Shown here: positions 1 through 6,690 of the stretch, piece after piece
How positions within the stretch are numbered: position 1 is the first letter of the stretch
Layout of the letters: every line of letters starts with the position of its first letter
Origin: Planctomycetota bacterium
GTDB taxonomy: Bacteria; Planctomycetota; PLA2; JAEUHO01
Assembly (NCBI GenBank): GCA_024639415.1
Contig: JAHEIK010000151.1
Coordinates: 1 to 8,447, forward strand
Length of the DNA: 8,447 nt
Direction: 5' to 3'
The notes under the pieces: model-generated
What the model was told of the DNA's origin: nothing
What the model saw: the letters and a program-made list of their open reading frames with translations, nothing else
Database searches by the model: none
Translations under genes and position numbers: made by a program

Positions 1-3000
1 CGCCATTCTTGCTCTTCAGGGCCTCCAGGAGCGCGGGTACCGCACCGGCCCCCGCGCCGCCGAGTGCACCTCGCGCGCGCTTGCGCAATCCGGCATCCTC
101 GAGGAGTGCGGCCATGGCGGACGCCGCAGGAGCTGCCGCCTCGTCGAGGACGTCGAGTCCGAGCAGCGCCGCAAGGCGGACCTCCTCCTCGGGGGACCCG
201 AGGGCACGCGCCAGCAGCGGCACGCTCTCAGGCGCCATGGCGACCAGCCCGTCGCGAGCGAGGAAGCGGACGCCGCGATCCATGTCCTCGAGACGACCGG
301 CGATCGCCTCCAGCCCCCCCTCGATCTGGATCCCGCCCACGGCCAGGGCGATCACCGCGTAGCGCCGCTGCGCCACGACGTTGCTCCCCAAGGTGGTCAG
401 CAGTTCGCTCTCGGGCGGCAGCCCGGTCGTGGGCAGCGTCCGCCAGCCGAGCTTGCCCAGCGCCCCGATGGCGGCCTCGACCACGGCCCAGGACGGATCC
501 TTCGAGAGGCGCGCCAGCGCGGGAACGGCGCCCGCCACGGGCGGCTTGAGCGCCCCCACAGCCTCCGCCGCTGCGCGACGCACGGGACGGCGCGGGTCGC
601 CCAGGGCTTGGACCAGCGTCGCGCCCGCTTCGCGGCCGACCGCTGCGATCGCCTTGACGAGCACGGGCTTGTACTCCTTGCCCACGGCGTCCAGCAGGGA
701 GGGCAGGGCCCTGGCGCCGTAGGCGCGCAGCGCCCGAGCGGCGGCCTCGGTGGTCTGGGACTCGAGCAGCGCGGCGACGAGGCCCTGCAGCTCGACGCCC
801 GACGCCGGCCCGAGCTTCGTCAGTGCGGCGGTCGCCTCCTTGGCCAGCGGCGGGTGCCCGCCGTAGCGGGCCAGGGCCAGCGCCGTCACGACGCGCCCGG
901 TCGGCCGCCCCATGGCGCCCAGCGCACGTACGGCTGCCAAGCGCACACCTGGATCCCAGTTCTCACGCAACACATGCGCGACGTACTTGTCGACGCCTGC
1001 CTTGGTCCAGGCCGCCGTGGCCACGAGCTGCAGGGCCTGCAGCACCTCCACTCGCTTCTTGCTCTGCAGTGCCTCACGGACGACGTCCACCATGTCGTCG
1101 TCGACCGGCGTCCCAAGCCCACTGAGGGTCGCTACCGCGGCGAGTCGCACGTCGAAGCGCTTGTCCGCGAGGCGGGCGCGTAGCGCGCGCGATGCACTGC
1201 GCGCTCCCAGGCCCATGAGGCCGAGCGCCTGGACCGCCTCGAGGCGCGCATCGCCATCGACCGTGTTCAGCACGCTGATGAGCACAGGCAGCACTTCGTC
1301 CGCATCCGCCCCCGCGTTCAGGAGGCCAGACGCAGCGACGGCGCGCACGCCCGCCGCCGGGTCCTTCAGTCGTGCGCGCAGGGTCTCGACATGAGCGCCG
1401 GTGCCGATGACGGCCAGCGTGCGCAAGGCTGCGAGGCGCACGTCGATGTTGTCGTGCGCGACGAGGGCCGTCACACGCACCTGCGCACCCGAGGCCTGGC
1501 CCGGCACGCCCCGCAAGCCTACGAGGGCGGCAGCGAGCAGCGCAGGCTCCTCGGAGGCGAGCGCCTTCATGAGCACGGCCGCAGCGCCCTTGGGCGGCCG
1601 ACGACCGAGCCCGCGCAGCACGTCAGCGCGCAGCGCAGGATCCATCGTCTCGTCCGACGCGACGTCGAGCCGATCCGACCGCAGCTCGGGCGCCTTGTCG
1701 TGGACGACGCTCTTCCTCTCGATCGCCTGGCAGAAGCGTGCGTAGCGCACCGGCGTGAGGAGCATGAGCAGGGAGAGGGAGGTCGAGTAGAGGCGCCCAC
1801 CCTCCGGACCCCAGATGACCTTCGGATCCCAGGAGCCGTCGTATTGCGGATCGGCGCGGCCCGGCTTGTTCTGGCGCGAGGACAGCGCGGGAATCAGGTG
1901 CTTGGACCACGTGCGCCAGCGTGTCTTGCCCAGCTCGTAGTTGACCCGCGTGTGCCAGTACCACGCGTAGAGATCGGGGAAGGTCCGGATGAAGCTCGCG
2001 GTCGGATCGTGATGGGTCGCGATGCGGACCGTGCGCCGCAGCGTCGGATGCTTCTTCGGATTGCGCCCGATGGCCATGCCCAGCCAACCGCCGACGCTGC
2101 AGTTGGCACTGAAGTCCAACTCCCGTGCGCGCGTCTTGGCGCGGAAGCTGCGCTCCCCGCGCTTGGAGTAGCCGACGGCGCCGTAGGTGGTTTCGGAGAC
2201 GAGGTCCAGCCACGCGCCGACACCCTTGATGCACTCGGGATCGACTGTGAGCGGGGGCGGCAGCCCCGCGGCCTCCGCGCTCGCGTTGATCAGGCGTGCC
2301 GCATGCTCGATGCCGAAGACCTCGCCCGTGACGGACGTGTCGCAGTCCTTGGGCTTCCACTTGTAGCGCCAGCCGTAGCGCGGATTGCGCGCAGCGTGGA
2401 TGAAGTCGAGTGTGCGCTGCGCCGGACCGCGCAGGGCGGGGTCGCCCGTCATCCCGAAGGCCTCGACGATGGCGAGCCCTCCGAAGGCGTGACCGTAGAT
2501 GCCACGGTTGGCTTCGCGATCACCGATGAAGCCCGCCGCATCCTGCTTGTCGATCAGGTACTCGAGGCCGCCCCGGACGGCATCGCCACGGCGCCCCGGC
2601 GTCTGGTGCGTGTAGCCGGCACCCAGCAGGGCGAGCATGGCGAGCCCCGAGGTGCCCACGTCGAAGTCGGGCAGGCCGCGGCCCTTCACGAACGAGTAGC
2701 GCTCGCCGACATTCTCGCCGTAGTGCCACTGGTAGTAGGTCGCGGCGGGCCAGCCGCCGTCGCCCGCCTGGTGGGCGACGAGCCACGTGAGCCCGAGCTC
2801 GATGGTCGCGCGCGCCTCCTCCGGCAGGCGCTTGCCGACGCCCCGCACGCCGAAGGGATGCAGGCCCGCGTAGCCGAGATCGGCCCCGGCGTCCCCGGCA
2901 TCCGGAGCTGCTAGCGCCTCGCGCGAGGAGCCGCCCGCGCAGAGTCCCGCACCGAGGAGGACCAAGAGGATGAGCCCTCGAAGAAGCGCGTGGCCGTGCG

Positions 3001-3010
3001 GTTGCGACAT
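1..3010 (-). CDS. Secreted terpenoid-cyclase-like barrel plus HEAT-repeat protein (3' end outside window)
   Basis: I translated this frame by hand from ATG at 3010. It stays open for 1003 codons and runs off the left edge, so the C-terminus is missing. Residues 1-34 look like a signal peptide: Arg11, a hydrophobic core at 12-23, and an A-L-A cleavage site at 32-34. Residues about 60-430 match the squalene-cyclase/prenyltransferase-like alpha-alpha barrel. Seen motifs are GDGGW (83-87), YGHAFGGLA (172-180), YGWRY (212-216), DTSVTGE (224-230), DLYAWYW (346-352), DGSW (391-394) and GRLYSTSLSLL (405-415). From about residue 445 to the edge lie many HEAT/PBS-type helices with a VRxAA-xxAL pattern, for example at 524 and near 943. 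The fold suggests binding or scaffolding outside the cytoplasm. The cyclase DxDD acid motif is not intact (Cys223 sits beside Asp224), so terpene cyclisation is unlikely. The gene starts 38 bases after the phosphotransferase gene on the same strand, so they are probably co-transcribed. No clear Shine-Dalgarno is seen. The family call is firm; the function is unknown. Confidence 0.92.
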   Translation of the reverse strand, partial: MSQPHGHALLRGLILLVLLGAGLCAGGSSREALAAPDAGDAGADLGYAGLHPFGVRGVGKRLPEEARATIELGLTWLVAHQAGDGGWPAATYYQWHYGENVGERYSFVKGRGLPDFDVGTSGLAMLALLGAGYTHQTPGRRGDAVRGGLEYLIDKQDAAGFIGDREANRGIYGHAFGGLAIVEAFGMTGDPALRGPAQRTLDFIHAARNPRYGWRYKWKPKDCDTSVTGEVFGIEHAARLINASAEAAGLPPPLTVDPECIKGVGAWLDLVSETTYGAVGYSKRGERSFRAKTRARELDFSANCSVGGWLGMAIGRNPKKHPTLRRTVRIATHHDPTASFIRTFPDLYAWYWHTRVNYELGKTRWRTWSKHLIPALSSRQNKPGRADPQYDGSWDPKVIWGPEGGRLYSTSLSLLMLLTPVRYARFCQAIERKSVVHDKAPELRSDRLDVASDETMDPALRADVLRGLGRRPPKGAAAVLMKALASEEPALLAAALVGLRGVPGQASGAQVRVTALVAHDNIDVRLAALRTLAVIGTGAHVETLRARLKDPAAGVRAVAASGLLNAGADADEVLPVLISVLNTVDGDARLEAVQALGLMGLGARSASRALRARLADKRFDVRLAAVATLSGLGTPVDDDMVDVVREALQSKKRVEVLQALQLVATAAWTKAGVDKYVAHVLRENWDPGVRLAAVRALGAMGRPTGRVVTALALARYGGHPPLAKEATAALTKLGPASGVELQGLVAALLESQTTEAAARALRAYGARALPSLLDAVGKEYKPVLVKAIAAVGREAGATLVQALGDPRRPVRRAAAEAVGALKPPVAGAVPALARLSKDPSWAVVEAAIGALGKLGWRTLPTTGLPPESELLTTLGSNVVAQRRYAVIALAVGGIQIEGGLEAIAGRLEDMDRGVRFLARDGLVAMAPESVPLLARALGSPEEEVRLAALLGLDVLDEAAAPAASAMAALLEDAGLRKRARGALGGAGAGAVPALLEALKSKNG

Positions 3011-3048
3011 CGGCGGCGAGGATACCAGGGTGCCGCCGGCGCGGGTCC

Positions 3049-5115
3049 CTAGCGACGGCCGCCGACGAGGATGTGGTACTTCAGCAGGCCGTAGTCGCGC
3101 AGCAGGTCGGCGCCGGGCCGGGAAACGTCTTCGGGCGCGAAGAACCGCCCCTGCCGATCGCCGATCACGCGCGAGACGACACGGAAGGCCTTGTAGACCT
3201 CCTGTGTGTAGTGGAACGTCGACGGCGGGTGGCGGACGCCCAGTCGGCGGAAGAGCTCGACCGAGAGGAAGTTCGCACTCAGCAGCAGATCCTGCTCATC
3301 CTCGACCGCACCGGGGAGCGGCACGTTCGACCAGATGGCGAGCGGCGTGGAGTACTTGTCGAGCACACGCCCGGGCCAGCCGTCGCGCAACACGCCCGCA
3401 TCGAAGAACTCATTCACCGCGGGCTTGTGATCGCCGTAGACGAACAGGAGCGTAGGTCGCTTGCGCCGCTTCAGGTGCACGACGAGGCGGCCGAGCGCCT
3501 CGTCGGCGTGGTGCAGCGCGCGTGCGTGATCCTCCGCCACGTCCCTCACCGCCTGCGGCAGGTCTTCGTTGGTCACCTCGAAGCGCCGGTTCTCCGGGTC
3601 GTGGTCTCCCCGATAGGGACCGTGCGTGGAGTCGGTCGTGATCGCGAGGAAGCAGGGCTCATGGGGACCGTCGGCATCCGTCACGGGATCCAGCGCGTCC
3701 TCGACGGCAGAGAAGACGGCCATGTCCGAGACGAGGCCGAACTTGCGCGGCAGTCCCTTGCGGTCGCCGAGGGCGTGGAAGGCCTCGAACCCCAGGCGTG
3801 GGTAGGCCTCGGCCTGACCGAAGTAGCGGCCTGTCGCGCCGCTGATCACGGCGGTGCGGTAGCCCCACTCGCGGAAGACCCACGGCAGGGCCGGCGTGTC
3901 GTCGGTGATCCACTGGCGGTACGCGTAGGAGAGGTCGTGCGGCCAAGGGCGGACGCGGGAGAGTCCGGTGAGGACCTCGAACTCTGTGTTGGGCGTGTTG
4001 CCCCCGTAGATCGGCACGACGACGCGACCGGCCGTGCCCTCGCGCTGGATGGCGTGGAAGTTCGGCAGCGGGTCTTCACGGAAGGTCACGCCGTACTGCG
4101 CGAGGTCGGCCAGCGACTCAATCATGTAGAAGATGACGTCGGCGGTCGGAACGGTGTCGTCCGGCGTGCGCGGGTAGGTGCGTTCGAGGCGCGCCGGCGT
4201 ATCCGCCGTGTAGCCCTCGGGCGCGCTGTTCTGCCCCCAGTGCCGGGTGCCGCGCAGCAGCGTGAAGTAGAGACCCGTCTTGTTGTAGTGGGAGTGGTAG
4301 CTGTGGGCGTTCCACAGCGGGAAGTACTCGGACGGATCCTCGTCGCCGGGAGCAACCCGGATGCCGCTGAGCAGGAACAGGCCGAGGGCCGCAAGGAGGC
4401 CGCCGCCGCAGATCACGGCGCGGCGCTTCAGCGCCTCCCCCGGCCCTTCACGCCAGGCCAGCAGCCCGGCCATCAGTGCGACGACCGCGAAGGCCACGAT
4501 GACCAGCGTCAGCCCGCCTGAGCCGAGAAACAGTGGCAGCACCTCGAGCAGATCGTCGAAGAGCATGTAGTCCCACGGGTAGAGATGCTGCTGCAGGCTG
4601 AGCAACTTCGACACGTGGATGACGTGCAGGGCCAGCCACGCCGTGAGCCCGACGAAGAGCGCCGTCCACAGGCGTGCGCTGAGCAGGTAGAGCACGCCGA
4701 CGGTCGCGAAGACGACCGCCGCGTTTGCGAAGAGGTACACCGTGACGGTGAGCAGGAGCGCGCGCAGGTAGCGCTCGACGTCCCACGGGTAGCAGTACAG
4801 CCGCACCATCAGTGCGCAGAGGACCACGGCGCTGACGACCGTGGCGATCAGCGACGCGCGGAAGATCACGTGGAAGCCGCGCTCGTGCTCGCGCCAGCCG
4901 GTCCGGCCGTAGGCCTCGAGCACACGCCACGCCAGGGCAGCGCACGCCAGCAGCAGCGTCCAGTGCAGCGCGATCACCCAGGGCGCACGCACGAGCAGGT
5001 CGAACTGCAGCAGGCCGCCGAGCACGAGGGAGGCGGCCAGGAGCCCGAGGAAGCGCGCAGTCGGCCCACGGGCGGAGGACGCCTCACTCAGGGGTTGTTG
5101 ATCTTCGTTCTGCAC
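3049..5115 (-). CDS. LTA synthase/MdoB-type membrane phosphotransferase (alkaline phosphatase superfamily)
   Basis: This 688-residue membrane enzyme probably transfers a phospho-alcohol headgroup from a lipid to an envelope acceptor. About seven hydrophobic segments are seen, near 22-40, 44-63, 87-105, 119-144, 150-168, 198-220 and 232-250. They precede an extracytoplasmic catalytic domain from about residue 325. The core matches Staphylococcus LtaS by hand alignment: metal-binding Glu333 in FYMIES, nucleophile Thr374 in GGNTPNTEFEVLTG, His498 in TDSTHGPY, and Asp562/His563 in YGDHKP. No CxPxR motif for formylglycine is present, so it is not a classical sulfatase. The segment SLQQHLYPWDYMLFDDLLE (173-191) fits the loop typical of COG1368 proteins before the catalytic domain. 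Residues at the LtaS headgroup-binding positions differ, so the substrate may not be glycerol phosphate. The start is GTG at 5115. No other ATG, GTG or TTG lies between it and the upstream in-frame TAG (5155-5157), and the next ATG is codon 103, inside the membrane region. An AGGAG lies too far upstream (about 17 bases) to be convincing. YPWD occurs twice (109-112, 179-182). Confidence 0.94.
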   Translation of the reverse strand: MQNEDQQPLSEASSARGPTARFLGLLAASLVLGGLLQFDLLVRAPWVIALHWTLLLACAALAWRVLEAYGRTGWREHERGFHVIFRASLIATVVSAVVLCALMVRLYCYPWDVERYLRALLLTVTVYLFANAAVVFATVGVLYLLSARLWTALFVGLTAWLALHVIHVSKLLSLQQHLYPWDYMLFDDLLEVLPLFLGSGGLTLVIVAFAVVALMAGLLAWREGPGEALKRRAVICGGGLLAALGLFLLSGIRVAPGDEDPSEYFPLWNAHSYHSHYNKTGLYFTLLRGTRHWGQNSAPEGYTADTPARLERTYPRTPDDTVPTADVIFYMIESLADLAQYGVTFREDPLPNFHAIQREGTAGRVVVPIYGGNTPNTEFEVLTGLSRVRPWPHDLSYAYRQWITDDTPALPWVFREWGYRTAVISGATGRYFGQAEAYPRLGFEAFHALGDRKGLPRKFGLVSDMAVFSAVEDALDPVTDADGPHEPCFLAITTDSTHGPYRGDHDPENRRFEVTNEDLPQAVRDVAEDHARALHHADEALGRLVVHLKRRKRPTLLFVYGDHKPAVNEFFDAGVLRDGWPGRVLDKYSTPLAIWSNVPLPGAVEDEQDLLLSANFLSVELFRRLGVRHPPSTFHYTQEVYKAFRVVSRVIGDRQGRFFAPEDVSRPGADLLRDYGLLKYHILVGGRR

Positions 5116-5142
5116 GCACCACCAGACGCCGACTCCTGCGGA

Positions 5143-5150
5143 GGGCGCCC
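5143..5150. repeat. GGGCGCCC palindrome, copy 1 (divergent region)
   Basis: This perfect 8-base palindrome sits in the context CGGA-GGGCGCCC-GACTC (5139-5155). A close match, CGGA-T-GGGCGCCC-A-GAGTC, occurs at 6633-6651 before the VWA gene. The site overlaps the predicted start point of the leftward transcript, a position suitable for a repressor. In DNA of this composition the 8-mer is expected about twice per window by chance, and one further copy lies inside the VWA gene near 7592, so the operator role is only a suggestion. Confidence 0.3.
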
Positions 5151-5151
5151 G

Positions 5152-5181
5152 ACTCTAGCGGTGCGCGAGGCCAAGCGGCAA
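5152..5181 (-). promoter_or_regulatory. Candidate sigma-70-type promoter for the phosphotransferase gene
   Basis: Reading leftward, TTGCCG (5181-5176) is followed after an 18-base spacer by TAGAGT (5157-5152). Each element matches four of six consensus bases. Transcription would begin near 5145, about 30 bases before the GTG at 5115, and the start point would fall on the GGGCGCCC palindrome. In GC-rich DNA such matches arise often by chance, so support is weak. Confidence 0.25.
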
Positions 5182-5238
5182 GGCGATCGAAGTGTCAGGG
5201 GGCGTTGCGCATGTTGCATCTCCACGTACGGTGGCTGC

Positions 5239-6603
5239 ATGCGGGGTGGATTCAGCAAGGTGTGGATGCGGACGGCGCTGCTGTGCGCCGTGGTCGCCCT
5301 CGCCACCTCGCGCGACGCCGAGGCACGCTGGTACGACTTCGCCACGGAAGATCAGGTCCTACCGCACGCCTCCCACGTCGTGCGCGTGGGCTGGCCGCCC
5401 ACGGAGCAGGGCTGGCCCGTCGAGACCGTCTACCGCGGCGCGCCGCTGCCCGAGCACATCCAGATCGAGGATCTGCCTAGCCTCTTGAACCTGCTCCTGA
5501 GGCTCGAACTGCGCGGCAAGCCGTCCATACGCAGGGATCCGGATCGGGTGCGCAAGGGCCGCGTCCACGTGGCAGGCTTCGTGTTCGCCCTCTACGCGAT
5601 GGACGGGCGCTTCCACGTGGTCGGCGGGCGTCCCGGGCACGGCGTGCCCTCCTACTCCTCGCTCTGGCTGCTCTCGAAGGAGGGCCGCGCCTACCGCTAC
5701 GGCCGCGGCATGCTGGGCGGCGCGATGCCAAGGGAGACCACGCATCCAAGTCTGGAAGCGTTCGAGACGCATCTGCGCGCCCACGTGCTGAACCGCCCCT
5801 TCGAGGGCATCAAGCACACGCCGCTACCTGCCGCCGAGCGCGAGGCCTTCCTCGCGGCAAGCACGCCGGGCATCAACTGGTACACGCGTCAGGCCGCGTC
5901 GAGCGTCCATGAGGCGGCGCCACGGATCGCACTCACGAACCGCATCGCGACCTACGGCCGCACCGCACCCGACTCCATGACGCTCCACGTCTTCGACGCG
6001 CTGCAGATCCTCGCGGGCGGTCGCCACGTTCCCCCGACTGCTGTGGAGCATGCTGCAGAGAGAATGCTGGAGCTGGTCGAGCGCACGGGGATCGAGCCCG
6101 TCGCGGAGTTCGTGATCGATCAGCTGGCGAGCGGCCCGTACATCGCGACGAACCGACAAGTGCTGCTGTGGATCCTGAAGCAGACGGATGCCGCGCTGTA
6201 CCGCCGCGGCGTCGAAACGCTGCGTGCCCTCTGCCGCAGGCGCAACGACAACGAAGCCGTCGGTGCGTACTGGGCGCTGAAGGCACTCGGCGAGGAACTC
6301 GTCGTAGCCGAGATCGACGCGCTGTGGGCGGAATGGGACAAGGACGACCCGACCTCGCAGCTGTTGCGCGAGGTGGAGGCGGCGGAGCAGCGGAGGAAGC
6401 AGGCGGAGGCAGCCACGCTCGAAGAGCCCCGCGAGCCCGCGCCGCGGCCGCCCCCGCGCATCGAGGTCGGAGGCGACGGGGCCGCGAGCGAGCGTGCTCC
6501 GCCTACCCCCGACGAGAGCCCCGAGGACTCCCCATGGCCGTGGCTGCTCGGCTGCGTGCTTCTGGCAGCACTCGCCGTGTTCCTCGCACGGCAACGTCGC
6601 TAG
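5239..6603 (+). CDS. Exported, C-terminally membrane-anchored protein with HEAT-like helical region; family not recognised
   Basis: I do not recognise this 454-residue protein. The first 29 residues form a signal peptide: basic start, hydrophobic stretch at 12-22, A-E-A cleavage site at 27-29. Residues about 30-190 look like a mixed alpha/beta extracytoplasmic domain. The opening, with SHVVRVG and later VETVYRG, recalls secreted modules that carry an 'evlkG'-type strand, but this is only a resemblance. Residues about 200-375 are helix-rich and HEAT-like (EAVGAYWALKALGE is typical). A charged, proline-rich linker follows (about 377-430), then the end SPWPWLLGCVLLAALAVFLA plus RQRR: one membrane segment with a basic tail. 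The predicted topology is therefore type I, bulk outside, tail in the cytoplasm. ATG at 5239 was chosen because the frame upstream only overlaps the phosphotransferase gene antisense. ATG at 5266 (MRTALLCA), with AAGG five bases before it, is a real alternative that also gives a signal peptide. The VWA gene follows after 87 bases and may be co-transcribed. Confidence 0.88.
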   Translation: MRGGFSKVWMRTALLCAVVALATSRDAEARWYDFATEDQVLPHASHVVRVGWPPTEQGWPVETVYRGAPLPEHIQIEDLPSLLNLLLRLELRGKPSIRRDPDRVRKGRVHVAGFVFALYAMDGRFHVVGGRPGHGVPSYSSLWLLSKEGRAYRYGRGMLGGAMPRETTHPSLEAFETHLRAHVLNRPFEGIKHTPLPAAEREAFLAASTPGINWYTRQAASSVHEAAPRIALTNRIATYGRTAPDSMTLHVFDALQILAGGRHVPPTAVEHAAERMLELVERTGIEPVAEFVIDQLASGPYIATNRQVLLWILKQTDAALYRRGVETLRALCRRRNDNEAVGAYWALKALGEELVVAEIDALWAEWDKDDPTSQLLREVEAAEQRRKQAEAATLEEPREPAPRPPPRIEVGGDGAASERAPPTPDESPEDSPWPWLLGCVLLAALAVFLARQRR

Positions 6604-6690
6604 CGTCACGCCGCCAGGGAACGCCCAGAACACGGATGGGCGCCCAGAGTCGCCGCCGAAGGGCTATAGTCGATCCAGGGAGAACGATCC
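6604..6690 (+). promoter_or_regulatory. Intergenic leader of the VWA gene with candidate -10 element and Shine-Dalgarno
   Basis: TATAGT (6665-6670) matches the -10 consensus at five of six bases, but there is no -35 match 16-18 bases upstream. Where a -35 would lie, the palindrome TGGGCGCCCA is found instead, which could suit an activator or a repressor. AGGGAGA (6677-6683) is a good Shine-Dalgarno seven bases before ATG at 6691 and decides that start. CGCCCA (6622-6627) can pair with TGGGCG (6637-6642) in a six-base stem with a nine-base loop. No T-run follows, so it is not a convincing terminator. The VWA gene may have its own promoter, be read through from the upstream gene, or both. Confidence 0.4.
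6637..6646. repeat. TGGGCGCCCA palindrome, copy 2 (before the VWA gene)
   Basis: This is a perfect 10-base palindrome. An 8-base direct repeat, CGCCCAGA, occurs at 6622-6629 and 6641-6648, so one extra half-site lies 19 bases upstream. The flanks resemble those of the copy at 5143-5150 (CGGA to the left, GASTC to the right). Its place 18 bases upstream of TATAGT is where the missing -35 element would be. It may be an operator; the evidence is sequence similarity only. Confidence 0.3.

Larger units (their letters stand above)
5116..5238. promoter_or_regulatory. Divergent intergenic region between the two gene pairs
   Basis: These 123 bases separate the leftward phosphotransferase start from the rightward anchored-protein start, so they must hold promoters for both units. 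Besides the leftward promoter candidate and the palindrome at 5143-5150, a small inverted repeat CCAC-GTACG-GTGG (5222-5234) ends five bases before the rightward ATG at 5239. It could hide that start or mark an operator. GACTC occurs at 5131-5135 and again at 5151-5155, flanking the palindrome. A poor rightward promoter pair (TTGCGC at 5205, TACGGT at 5227, 16-base spacer) is possible but would leave almost no leader. No small gene is seen. Confidence 0.55.

Noticed and set aside
1720..2840. Functional squalene-hopene cyclase
   Set aside because: The DxDD acid motif is not intact, the barrel is short for that family, and the protein carries a signal peptide and HEAT repeats.
1391..2914. Long rightward open frame of 507 codons
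   Set aside because: It lies antisense to the cyclase/HEAT gene, whose own frame is open for over 1000 codons with clear family motifs. Long antisense frames are expected in GC-rich genes. The translation shows no recognisable domain.
2930..3010. Lipoprotein signal at Cys24 of the cyclase/HEAT protein
   Set aside because: The residues before Cys24 are A-G-L. Leucine directly before the cysteine does not fit a lipobox, and an A-L-A type I site follows at 32-34.
3073..4521. Long rightward open frame of 482 codons
   Set aside because: It is antisense to the phosphotransferase gene, which has all its catalytic motifs in the leftward frame.
3049..5115. Formylglycine-dependent sulfatase
   Set aside because: The nucleophile context is GGNTPNTEF with Thr374. 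There is no Cys-x-Pro-x-Arg motif, and the many membrane segments fit the LTA synthase group instead.
4585..5238. Upstream extension of the anchored-protein gene by 218 codons
   Set aside because: The extension would overlap the phosphotransferase gene antisense and would bury the signal peptide that begins at 5239 or 5266.
6622..6642. Intrinsic terminator after the anchored-protein gene
   Set aside because: The stem is only six base pairs with a nine-base loop, and no T-run follows it.
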